This document shows positions 12,364 to 22,949 of a stretch of DNA of 64,000 nt, in pieces; the stretch's first letter is position 1, and every line of letters begins with the position of its first letter. The notes under the pieces were generated by a model, which was not told where the DNA came from, made no database searches, and saw only the letters and a program-made list of their open reading frames with translations. Source of the DNA: Diplodia intermedia. Its lineage: Eukaryota; Ascomycota; Dothideomycetes; Botryosphaeriales; Botryosphaeriaceae. The position numbers and the translations under genes are program-made. The stretch lies in contig JAKEKT010000084.1 in NCBI GenBank assembly GCA_021495925.1, positions 62,001 through 126,000 on the forward strand, given 5' to 3'.

Positions 12364-14931
12364 ATGAGCACCAACGGCGCCCCCAGCGCGAGCCCCAATC
12401 GCGACGGTAGCACGCCCGACGCCCCGTCCGGCAGCAAGCGGAAGAATCCCGACGGCTCTGACGCCCATCCCACCCAGCAGCGGGCCAAGCGCAACCGCTA
12501 CATCTCCATCGCCTGCAACGAATGCAAACGGTACCTCCTCCCGCTCGCCGCCGCCGCAAGATACTGACCCGCCTCCAGCCGCAAGATCAAGTGCAATGGC
12601 CAGACGCCGTGCCAGCGCTGCGGAAACCTGCAGCTCGAGTGTGCCTACGCCCCCAACTGCTGCAACAACTTCAAAGACTCCGAGTCCGTCCTTCCGCTCC
12701 TCTGCCCTCCTCTCTGCACCCTGCTGATCCGCCGTCCCCAGCGAGTTCAAGCGCATGGACGCGCACATCCAGGCGCTGCAGGACCAAGTCGACACCCTCT
12801 TCAACAACCTAAACAGCCTGCGCAACCACGTCGATGCCAGTGTCCTCGGCTCTACCGCCTCGCCCTTCCCCGACAACCAATATGCGCGCTCCGTGTCCAT
12901 CTCGCAGGCCTCGGCCCAGGGTCCGCCCAACAGCGGCCGTGCCAACAAGCAACCGCAACAGCAACCGCAGCAACCCAAACACCCTCGTTTCCACGGGCCC
13001 ACCAGCAATGCCTTCAATCTTGGCGTCGCGAAAGCCAATCTGCAGTCGATAGGCATAACCGCCACCGACGAGAATGCCGACGAGGGTGCCTTCACCCAGG
13101 ACGCCACCCCGCTCGATAGTCCCCGCCTAGCGCCGCTTGCGCCGCCTCCCAGCCAACATACGAATAAGCCAGTGTTACATACCACAAAAGACCCCATGTG
13201 GGCCATCAACAAGGACGAGGCTATCAGGCTGTGTCACGTTTGGCACGAGGAAATGGGGTTGATGTATCCGGTGTTGGATATCGAGGCCACCATCCGGCAT
13301 GCCACTCTGCTATACACCTTTATGGAGGCGGCGCATAGGACACGCCTGGTCGAAGTATCATTTCCCGGCGCCGACTCCATCAGTGACGATCAAACAATCA
13401 TCTTGAAACTCGTGCTGGGGACTGCGCTGATCCTGGAAGGGAGCGGGAAGAGCGAGCTGGGAACCGCCATGTTCCAGAGCATCCGCGCCAACATCGAGGC
13501 CGTTCTGCTGGCTCCCGTCAATGTTCGGGGGATCAAGATGCTGACTTTGACCGTAAGTCGCCCTCGGCGTTCTGGATCGATTGCGTCTAATTTGCCTAGG
13601 GCATGTATCATTTCCACCGAGATGAAGAGGACACGGCTTGGCGCATCATCGGCCTGGCAGCACGCCTGTGCATGGAGCTTGGTCTCCATCGTCGTGAAAC
13701 GTACAGCACAATCTTCATCGAGGAAGATGAGCGCGCCGCAGCGATTCGGCTATTCTGGTCTGTGTACGTGCTTGATCGAAGATGGTCATTCGGCACGGGC
13801 ATGCCGTTTGCCTTTGAGGACACGGACATTGACCCCAACGTGCCAAAGCCGGTTAGTCGAGTCATTGCGGGCCATGTGAGGCGATTATCTAACAAGTCTC
13901 AGGACGATGCTACGCCCTACCTCAATTGCATGGTCACCTACAGCAACATTGGATCCCGCGTGTGGAAATCGGTAGCGCATAGCGACAATGCACCAATAAG
14001 CAAGGAGGAGATCGGATTTCTCGACTACCAGATCATACAATGGCATCGATCGATCCCGCCGGCTCTAAAGTACATACATCCGTCGTCTAGCAATCCTCAG
14101 GACCAGCAGCCGGTAACGCGCAGCATACATCGTTTCCGCATTCTGCTGTACCTCCGGGCCAATCAGATGCGCATTCTCATCTACCGCCCTGTTCTGCACA
14201 CGACATCATCCATCCTGGAGGACATCACGGCGGCGCAGACGGTGGTCGATGTTGCAAAAGACACAATCAACGTGCTGACCCACACCAACCAGACGACGGA
14301 CATTTACCGCAGCCATCAAGTCATGTTCAACTACTTCCTCATTTCAGCCCTGGCCGTTCTCCTGCTTGCCGTGTCGCACGCGCCGGCCCAGTTCAGCGAA
14401 TGCTGCAGAGATGAATTCTACATGGCTCTCGACCTGGTGCGCGGGCTGTCGGCGAACTCATATGTCAGCAAGCGGCTTTGGCGAACCATTAAGGTGCTCA
14501 AGGAGGTGGGACCAAAACTTGGCCTCAACCTGCGCGGGGTCAGCCACGCAGCTGTCGATGCAGCTGACCCGCACTCGTCGGCGGCCGTGGCCATGGCCGG
14601 CCTGGCCGGACACCCGGTGGACGAAAACTTCCTTTTCGGGAACAACGGCGGCAGCCGAGCGACGAATGGTGGGCAGAGACAAAGTGCTTCCGGTGCCGCT
14701 GGAAGCGGCGGTGGCAGCGCCAGCGAGAGTCCGAATGGGATGGCCAACGACCTGACGAGCTTGTTCGAGGCGGCGGGCGGGTTCGCGGCGAGCACGGGGT
14801 TCGCGCCGCAGAATGGATATCTCATGTCGGCCAGTGGCGGCGAGGGAGGGCCGCAGGCCGGGGCGGAGATTGTGAACGCTGTGTTTGGGCATGACGACGA
14901 GCTGGCGAGGATACTGAGGGAGCTGTTCTAA
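12364..14931 (+). CDS. Zn(II)2Cys6 fungal-specific transcription factor
   Basis: A binuclear zinc cluster regulator of about 787 residues in five exons: 12364-12530, 12579-12683, 12742-13552, 13600-13851 and 13903-14931. The first intron falls inside the zinc cluster. After splicing the cluster is C51, C54, C61, C67, C70 and C77 (CX2CX6CX5CX2CX6C), followed by a coiled region with MDAHIQALQDQVDTLFN. The middle homology region contains DEEDTAWRIIGLAARLCMELGLH in exon 4, typical of the fungal_trans domain. The tail is rich in Gly, Ser and Ala. The 51-base intron 13852-13902 (GTTAGT, branch CTAAC, TCAG) has a length divisible by three and no stop; removing it restores the usual family spacing. 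The intron 12684-12741 uses a weak GTCCGT donor. Its target is unknown; the adjacent same-strand monooxygenase is a candidate. Confidence 0.85.
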
Positions 14932-15430
14932 TGAGCGAGTAATGGCAGCCTGCCGCTATAGGTAATGGATGCTGTGTTGTCAGTCGGGCATGGTCTAGAG
15001 GGGCGCGTGTCGCTGATTCTGGCTGAGAAGGGCATAGCAGGGGCTGCGGGGCGGCGCAGGCGGCAGAGCCGGGGCACCGTCGAACGTCTGTTCACTCGAT
15101 TGCCTCTTTGGGCAAACCGGGACTGCGTTCCCCGATGCGGCAGTGTGCAAGCGCTCAGCGGCGATACGTTGATCCAGACTCGCAGACTCCTGACGGGGCG
15201 GCCCAAGCTTCACGGCGTCTGGCATGTGAAAGTGACGACGGTTGAACGCAGCTCTCACCACTTTCACCTCGGGCTGCCCGTGCTATCACACCCCACAACG
15301 TGTTCATTCAGCCGATGTCTCAGCGCTCCGCCCGATCCTAGCACGGCCTGAGGCATGCACAGAGCGTCCGGACCCCGAGCAATCATGCGCTAATCGCCCA
15401 GCAAATAAGCCGAACCTCAGCTTGTTGGCC
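14932..15430. other. Intergenic spacer
   Basis: About 500 bases between two same-strand genes. It should hold the regulator's 3' end and the promoter of the patatin-like gene. No supported gene or repeat. Confidence 0.5.
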
Positions 15431-17654
15431 ATGTCGCAGTCGCACCAGAAGCACCACCACCACCAGCACCCGCCGCAGCCCTCGGCGAACCAACCGCCGA
15501 CCACCTTCTTCCGCCTCCTCAAGGCTATTTTTCGCGTCTTTCTTGAGGTCGCTTTCTTCTGGCAGCTGGTGCGTCGTCATTCTTGTCTACCCGCCCGCCC
15601 TTCCCAACGGCCTCGCCTGAATTGTTGCTTTTGTCCATCCGCCGCCGGCCTCGCTGGGCATGGCTAATGTCGTGAAGCGTCTGTACGCCTGGTGGCGGGC
15701 GAAGTCGCCGCGCGATGCCCTGCTCGAGACCCTCGCCGACGCACGCATCTTCGAGGAATGGGAGGCTTCCGCATACCAGCTGGACGAAGTTCTTGGATAC
15801 GATCTATGGTATTGCTCTGTCCCATGCCTCCACCGTTCAAGCCAACTGACGTGCATCTTCCGTCCAGGCGCCAGAACCCCACCAGCAAATACTACGACTA
15901 CCGTCTGATCTACGAACGGCTGCAGGCCATCATCGAGGCGCGCGAGGAGGATGATATCCTGGGATTGGTGAACCTGCTGCGGTCGGGGCTGGTGCGCAAC
16001 CTGGGCAACATCACGGCACCGCGGCTGTTCAACCGGGCGTACGCGGGCACGAAGCTGCTGATCGAGGACTACATCACGCAGGTCGCGCTGGCCATTGAAT
16101 ACGTCACCACCTACCCGACGACGCCGGGCACCAGCAACCACGACTTCGGCCTGACCAACCAGGCCAAGCTCGACGTGCTGCACGACACGCGCCAGGCGTT
16201 CGGCCGCAGCGCCCTGGTCCTGCAGGGCGGCGCCATCTTCGGACTTTGCCACCTGGGCGTTGTCAAAGCGCTACACCTGCGTGGTTTGTTGCCGCGTATC
16301 ATTGCGGGCACGGCGACGGGCGCGCTGATCGCAGCGTTGGTGTGCGTGCACACCGAGGACGAGGTGCTGGAGTTCCTGACCGGCGACGGCATCGACGTGA
16401 CGGCGTTCGCGAGGAATAAGATAGGAGATCGTGAGAAGCAGGAGGTTTGGGAGACGTATCTGCAGGAGGGCAGCTGGTGGGGGGCGACGCTGCTGCGACG
16501 CCTGATCCGGTTGGTGCGCGAGGGGTACCTTTTGGATGCGAGGGCGCTGGAGGAGTGCGTTAGGACGAACGTCGGGGACATGACGTTCGACGAGGCGTAC
16601 GCGAAGACGAAGAGGGTGCTGAACATCACCGTGTCGACGACCAGCGGCGGCGTGCCGAACCTGCTCAACTACCTCACCGCCCCCAATGTCGTAAGTTTCT
16701 GCTCTCCCTGTCTCCTCCAAACGAACTATTTGCTCACCGTCGGCACAGCTCATCTGGTCCGCCGCCATCGCCTCCAACGCCTCCTCGTCGACCGCCGCGC
16801 ACCCAGTAGTGCTCCTCTGCAAGGACGAAACCGGACGCGTGGTCCCATGGGCGTCGGCCCAAGAAGCCACCTTCCGGCCGTGGACGCACGCGCAGTACTC
16901 GCAGTCGCCCAACGACCGCGAGTCGCCGCTGCACCGCATCGCGGAGCTGTTCAACGTCAACCACTTCATCGTGTCGCAGGCGCGGCCGTACATCGCGCCG
17001 TTTCTGCGGTCCGACCTGCACCACCCCAACCCGCGGCAGGACGGCAAGTGGCGGTTCAGCATGCCCATCCTGCGCCTCGTCGTGCTCGAGGTGCAGCACC
17101 GGCTCAACCAGCTCGACAGCGTGGGGCTGCTGCCGCCCGGCATCCGCCGGTTCCTGCTGGACGAGAACGTGCCCGGGGCCAGCCTGACGCTGGTGCCGGA
17201 GCTCACGCCGCGCGACTTTTGGCGCCTGCTCGAGTACCCGACGCGGGAGAGCCTGGAGTACTGGATCCTGCGCGGCGAGCGCAGCGTGTGGCCGGCCGTC
17301 GGCGCGTTGAAGGTCAGGTGCGCGATCGAGGTCGAGCTGGATCGCGGATACCAGCTCGTCCGCAGAAGGAAGCCGATGGATGTCGTGCAGGGCCAGGGCC
17401 CGGTGGTCGGGGTGGGGAATTCGCAGGCGCAAGCGCAACCGCAGCACGGGGGCGGCGGCGGCGGCCATGGGGGGCAGCAGCAGCAGCAGCATCAAAACGG
17501 AGGAGGAGGCGGCGGTGCTGTTGGGGGACAGTTGGTGGCGAATGGGGGCGGAGGAGGAGGTAGGAAGGGGTCCGCGGCGGGGTTGCAGATGTCGATGGGG
17601 GTTGTGGACTCGGGGAGGAGGGTGAGGGCGAGCAGTTTTGGTGGGGATGGGTGA
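15431..17654 (+). CDS. Patatin-like protein related to fungal Tgl lipases, catalytic residues apparently lost
   Basis: Four exons: 15431-15568, 15678-15808, 15868-16690 and 16749-17654. Introns are 15569-15677, 15809-15867 and 16691-16748. The product is about 665 residues. After a His/Pro-rich start there is a hydrophobic segment ending VFLEVAFFWQL, then the lipase-associated N-terminal domain (KSPRDALLE, FEEWEASAYQLDEVLG, YYDYRLIYERL). The patatin domain begins with the oxyanion-type loop LQGGAIFGLCHLGVVKAL. Where active Tgl-type lipases have GxSxG, this protein has G237-T-A239-T-G241, so alanine sits at the nucleophile. The usual DG[SAG] aspartate motif before FNVNHFIVSQ is also absent. 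Triacylglycerol lipase activity is therefore doubtful; a structural or regulatory role on lipid droplets is possible. The TGA stop overlaps a perfect GTGAGT donor at 17651, so a spliced alternative C-terminus is possible. Confidence 0.85.
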
Positions 17655-20600
17655 GTGGGTCGAGTGAGTGAGTGCACTGTTTTTGCCTTTTTTTTTTCTG
17701 TTTTGTCTGCGTACTGCATACATTCTTCTTCTTCTTCTTCTTCTTCTCTTCGTAGATAGTGGCGGAAGGGGGGGAAGATTTTTTTTACTCCCTCCTCCCT
17801 TTTCTAAGCTGCTGAGACGGTGAGAGGGGTGGTTATCATTATTATGCATCTTCTTCTTCTTCCTTCCCTCCACCGTGGGGCATGAGCATGTGAACTGAAC
17901 ACGGGCACACACACGCACAAGCGGCAGGGCGCCCCGCCGCCCGCCCCCCACGTGGGTGGGCATTGTTATATGGACATGTGAAAAATGTTGGGCTGAGAGG
18001 CGCGCGTGCAACGAACGGCTTTGATTGTTATAAAATAATAGTTGGTCTTTCTTTCCTGGTGGTTCTTCTTGAACGTTGGACCGACGGCTTCGTTCTGTGG
18101 GAGCATTCCTTCTGATCCAAGATTTGACTCGGCTTCTGCTGTGGTGGTGCGTCAGCATGCAGATGTGGGGTTTCACTGTCCGGGCGCGTGTGTCCTTTCT
18201 CCTCCTGTCCACCTTCTTGCTCTTTTTTCATATGTTGCGGCTGGTCGTCGGCGTGGTTGGTGCGTGTCGGCAATTATCGTCGATGGTTGATGGTGATGGG
18301 AGAACGGCATTGTGAGTTGATGTTGATGATGATGGTGGTGGTGATGCTGGGGCGCGGCACCATCAATGCGAATTGCAGCGGATCTGCAAAAGTGGCTTGC
18401 TGGGTGGGAGGAGGGAGAAGGAGGGAGTCAGGAGGAGACCGAAGGGCGAAGAGCGAGAGTGGGGGGTGGGGCGAGGTGATTCGTTCATGTGCCCTCCAAC
18501 GGAAGACACCGAAAGTCACAATATCCCGTTACTCGTCGTGCAGGCCTATCTCTGTCGTTGTTGCGGTGTTGGTGTGGATGGTATGTGGGTTGGCTTTTAA
18601 GTGTCTGTCGAATGAGGTTTCGGAGGGGCAGAAGGGAGGAAGAGTCTGGTGACCGTTGGCGCTGTGCGGTCTGTGCGTGTGGACGGCAGGTGCAGTCGTT
18701 AGACTGGTGGGTATTTAGAGAGCGGTCCTTCTTGCGGAGTTGGTGGGTTTTGCTGAAGTGTACGTGTGGTGGCACTGAGACGTCAGTGCTTCCGGACTCT
18801 GTTGGCCGGGTTCCCTTCATTTCTCAGTCATCGTATACACTCGCGAGCATGCTTGTGTGGTTGCTGGAATCGATCTGCTTGATGAAGAGCAGCAACGGAG
18901 TGGAATGATGAGCCGCAATTGCATTTGATTCTGGTGCTCCACCCATGAAATTACCCGTTTGCAAAGATACATGTGTGTGGCTCTGCTCGCGAAAGCATTG
19001 TAGGAAGTCGTGTATGTAGTATCTTCTGAAAAGTCAATTCATTGGTACTACTCTGGTTCTTGTGAGAGAGAAAGTAGGTATCAGATATTGGAGGCTGGGT
19101 ATTCAAAGCATGCGTAACCATTGGTCTTCCTCGCGAACGAGTCCTGTGAGCACGGTAATGTCCCCGTGCGAGTCTGACACTGGCCAAAGCGTCTACTCCG
19201 GGTTTGTGAGCCGCTATTTAACAATGGGCGAAGACGTTGGATAGACTGTGTATCAAAAGCTCTAGCCTCAACAGGAAATCCCGCGAGAAGGAATGTGTCC
19301 ACTGGGCTCCCAGTCTCAAATGCAAGCAATCAATAGGACACTCGGGTTCTTTGGTTGCCCGGCAGAAATGCATTTCCCTAAAAACCTTACCGTGGTCAGA
19401 CTTTGATGCTGCGCGAAGGGTTAAGCTGATGATCGTCAGCACAAAACGACGATGACGAAGAAGCGCGACAAGCATATCTGATGGAGATGCGGTCATGAAT
19501 TACATTTATGGGGACACAAACACCTGAGATGGCGAGCGAACTGCGACGGAGACAGTGACATGGATCATTTGCTCTTCTCCACAGCCGAAAGAGTCGTCAG
19601 TATTGTTGTCAGTCATGAGTATTTCACCTTGGCCTTGGGATCACTGCTGGAAGACGAACGAGTCCTGCAGCGAGGCCTTAAGTAGCTTGGAAAGCCATCA
19701 ATATGAAGGGGAAATCCCTCGCGTGCTTTCCTCATCCCGTGACTAGGGACTGCAAGGGGGCATGGCGACATATAGTACACGGGAACGCACTGTTTGGATC
19801 ATGGATAGGAGTACTTCAAACACCAAAGCAGCGTCTTTGAGAGTAATTGTCAGAGATCCTTCCTGGGATCTGAGATCAAGTTGGGGCCGTTTCATTATGA
19901 AGAGTTTGAGTCAGATCACTGGCTTTGGCCCGTGGAGAGGTGGCTTTTGTCTTCGGACAGATTCGCAGCGGCCGTCCATGCAGGGAGAAGCAGAAGCTGC
20001 GTGGAATCAGGAAAAATGGGTTTTGATGAGCATACGCATATCTTGATGCCGAACGGCATCATCACTTACGGAGCAGTTGGGGTCAGCGGAGTATATGTTT
20101 AAGTATGTATGAGAACGGAAACCAGTACCTGTCTATAGTATGTCGGTTAAGTACCACTCATCCGCTCCTTCAATGACCTTCGAAACGATACGAGGCCCGG
20201 GTTTTATACAGGGAAACTTCCATTGCGGCTTACAGTGATCCTGCTGGCCTTCGTCGTGTGATGCAACGCTCGGCTGATGCATGAAGCACATGCTTCGGGT
20301 TCCACTCACGAGTGGTTTCGATAGCAGCATATGTCAACCTGGGGTCGGGCTCAGGAGTTTAAGTAAGTATTTTTATATGTTTCAAGCAAACATGGCTAGA
20401 TATCCTGTTGCTTTTCTTCAACTTCTCATGTCTGCCATCGAAGCCGTTACAATACCAATGAGACCCAGCCCTGCGCCTGGCATTGCCGCCAACGTCATTA
20501 CTGCCAATTACATACCCAACGATCCCGCCACCCCATCCAGACCCAAAAATCAAAATCACTTCGAAGACGAGGACGAAGAAGAAGAACAAACCACAGCCAG

Positions 20601-20878
20601 CCTCATCTACTGTCCCCAGGGGAGCCACCGAACCCTCTCTTCATCCACCTCCAACGTCCGGTTGAGCTTCCAAACCCTGCCTTCCACCATCCACCTTCCA
20701 CTCAAGCGCACTTTCGACACCCACCCTGCCCGCAACCAATGCTTTACAACGCTAAAACCGCATCAGTAAAACTGCCGAACAGTACCCACATAGACCAACC
20801 GAAGGCCAATACAAATTAACAGCGCAGACCCATCAACCACCCCCGACACCACCACCATTTCCCACCCCACGACTCTCC
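17655..20878. other. 3.2-kb gene-poor interval
   Basis: The first part is 3' flank of the patatin-like gene and includes a CTT microsatellite at 17724-17748. From about 18.8 to 20.4 kb the composition is visibly less GC-rich than the flanks. Open frames are short and have no domain or splice pattern I can support. The frame at 20281-20769 has an acidic run but no recognisable family. The right end is the 3' flank of the minus-strand gene at 20879-21994. Confidence 0.45.
17724..17748. repeat. CTT trinucleotide microsatellite
   Basis: About eight consecutive CTT units in the 3' flank of the patatin-like gene. Confidence 0.85.
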
Positions 20879-21994
20879 TCATCTTCCCTCTCCTCCTCCC
20901 CACCACGCACTGCATCCCCCAAGGCCATACTCCTCGTAGCCACCCTCAGCTGCTCTGCTCTGCTCCCCGCCCCTCTCCAACTCCTCATAATACGCCCTCC
21001 CCCACGGCTCCACGACGCCCATCGACCGCCACACGGCGTCCAAATGCCACGTCCAAAGGTTACACCCAATCGCATACGTCGGCCGCGTCGGATAGACAAA
21101 GACCGTGCCGTCATCCTCCTCCTCCTCACACTCCGCGTCAACCAAATCCGCTTCATGCCGCCGCCACGCGCCGCCGCCGCCTTCTCCCAACCACCACCCC
21201 ACCGCCGGCGCCTGCTCCGACGGCACCGGATCGAAAAACAGCAAGCCCAGCCCCCAATTCTCGCGCCACGCCGCCTCGGGCACGACGATGAGGAAGCCAT
21301 TGTACACGGCGCCGGCGTGGCGACACGCCGGGACGGGTCTCGTGAACGGATGATGATGATGACGACGATGGCGATGCGACGACGCCTGCCGTCCCGACGA
21401 CGAGTCGCCCCGCTCCTTCTCCGCGGCGACATCCGCCGACGCCATGTAATGCCTCAGACAAGCGCGGTTGCGCATCGTCGCCGGCGCGACGATGCCGAAG
21501 GCGATGATGTCGAGGCGCAGGAGGAGGGAGACGCCGTCATCGTCGTCGTCGTAGGCGTTTGTGCATTCGGCCCAGAGCGCGTCGGCGAGGGCGGCGAGCT
21601 GGATGGGTGTGTGGGTGGAAGTGTCGTGGGTGAGGTAGACTTGGAAGGAGAGGGGGGGCCGGATGCTGGCCGAGGGCCCGCGCCAGATGCTGATGCCCGG
21701 GTGGCCCGAGTGCGCGACGAAGCGCTGCCGGTGGAGGCTGCAGGCGGTGGGGGGGAAGGGGGGAGGGAGGCGCGCGTGTTGTCGCTCTGGCGGGAAGTGG
21801 GGAGGTGGGTGGATGGGCCGCTGGGCGATTTGGCGACGGGTTGTTTGGAATTGTGGGGGGGACTGGGGCGGGGGGAAGGGTGGCTGAGGCGGCGGTTGGG
21901 GCGGTTTGTGGTTTGGTTGTGGTGCTGCTGGTTTGCGGGAGCGCGGCTTGAGTATGCGGCGTTTGGGTGGTGTGGTGGTTGTCGTGCTCAACAT
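20879..21994 (-). CDS. Hypothetical protein, single exon
   Basis: I do not recognise this gene. It is an uninterrupted frame of 371 codons from an ATG at 21994 to a TGA at 20879-20881. The first 80 residues are dominated by Pro, Gln and Arg and look disordered. The rest is more ordered: PLSFQVYLTHDTSTHTPIQL, an aspartate run, an LLRLDIIAFGIVAPATMRN stretch, a His/Arg-rich insert, and a Trp/Tyr-containing C-terminal part with VYPTRPTYAIGCNLWTWHLD. The alternation of hydrophobic blocks with low-complexity inserts argues for a real but fast-evolving protein. The overlapping plus-strand frame (21044-22042) is Arg/Gly-rich and looks like a shadow. No signal peptide or transmembrane segment is evident. 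Confidence 0.55.
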   Translation of the reverse strand: MLSTTTTTPPKRRILKPRSRKPAAPQPNHKPPQPPPQPPFPPPQSPPQFQTTRRQIAQRPIHPPPHFPPERQHARLPPPFPPTACSLHRQRFVAHSGHPGISIWRGPSASIRPPLSFQVYLTHDTSTHTPIQLAALADALWAECTNAYDDDDDGVSLLLRLDIIAFGIVAPATMRNRACLRHYMASADVAAEKERGDSSSGRQASSHRHRRHHHHPFTRPVPACRHAGAVYNGFLIVVPEAAWRENWGLGLLFFDPVPSEQAPAVGWWLGEGGGGAWRRHEADLVDAECEEEEDDGTVFVYPTRPTYAIGCNLWTWHLDAVWRSMGVVEPWGRAYYEELERGGEQSRAAEGGYEEYGLGGCSAWWGGGEGR

Positions 21995-22949
21995 GGTGGT
22001 CAGTGGCGGTTTGAGGGGTTGCCGGTTGGCTTGGAGAAATAAACTGGTCGAAAAATACTGTGGTAGTTTTGCTGTAAGTCACTGGTGAGTGTGCGAGATT
22101 ATTAAACGAAGTGATGGGTAGAGAAAGGGTCCAGCGCGGAGCCACGTCGACCTGGGCGTAGGAAAAGGGCAGCGGAAGCATGGCCACTCCCAGCTTTAGC
22201 ATGTATGTTCCAACGCACGCCATTTTGGGGGTGCGAGGTGCTCACTCGCGCTTTATACAGGAAGGGTGATGTTGGTAAGAGACCCAGCGGGGTTACTCTG
22301 CGCTTGTGAAAGGTAACGCGCGAAACCAACCCGGCGGCTCGCACAAGTCCGGAAGGGAGCCTTGGCTATACCCCCAGAAATTACCTTCAAAGTTGTCAAC
22401 CAAGACCTCTCACTACTTTCCGTGCAGATTAACAATTCCCCCGTAGCCTTCTCTTTCTGTATACCTTCACATGCCCGTGCCTATCCTCCAATCGTCAAGG
22501 CTGTCCAATGGTGCCACCCTCCACCGGCCGATGCCTTGTTCAGCTGAGTTGATAGCCCACCAATCGCAAAGAGCATTACTACATGAGCCTATGGCAATGG
22601 CAGGATTTAATGCACTTATCAGCCACAAACGCGCGCTAATAGATGACAAAGCTCCTGGGTAGAGCTATCTACCAATCACTTTCCCAAAAGTGATACCGTC
22701 ACTTGGCTTTGGCGTCACAGCACCTGTAGCTGCCTAATTCAAAATTCACTGTATAGAGAGTGCATCGCTGACGCTACGTCACGGGCGGAGTAAGATGACG
22801 AGCAAATTCTGCTCACATTGAGAGCAACATTTCAGCTAGCCACGCAAGCATAAAGAGTCGCCGAGTCCTCGTTTACCCTCGTGCCATCTTTGGCTCTCAG
22901 CACACGCAGTTACCAGCATTATATCGCTCCCATTACTTGTAAAGCAACG
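21995..22949. other. Divergent intergenic region
   Basis: Lies between a minus-strand hypothetical gene and the plus-strand membrane protein gene and should hold both promoters. GC content falls after about 22.35 kb. Short open frames around 22253-22662 show no recognisable features. Confidence 0.5.

Noticed and set aside
12049..13212. Long open frame of 387 codons on the minus strand
   Set aside because: It lies antisense over the zinc cluster and early exons of the Zn2Cys6 gene and has Gly/Ala/Val-rich composition without a domain. The plus strand carries intact motifs and introns.
16734..18212. 492-codon minus-strand frame
   Set aside because: Antisense to the last exon of the patatin-like gene, with an Arg/His/Pro-rich shadow composition.
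21044..22042. 332-codon plus-strand frame
   Set aside because: Arg/Gly-rich and opposite a better single-exon minus-strand frame. I keep the minus-strand call, though neither has a known domain.
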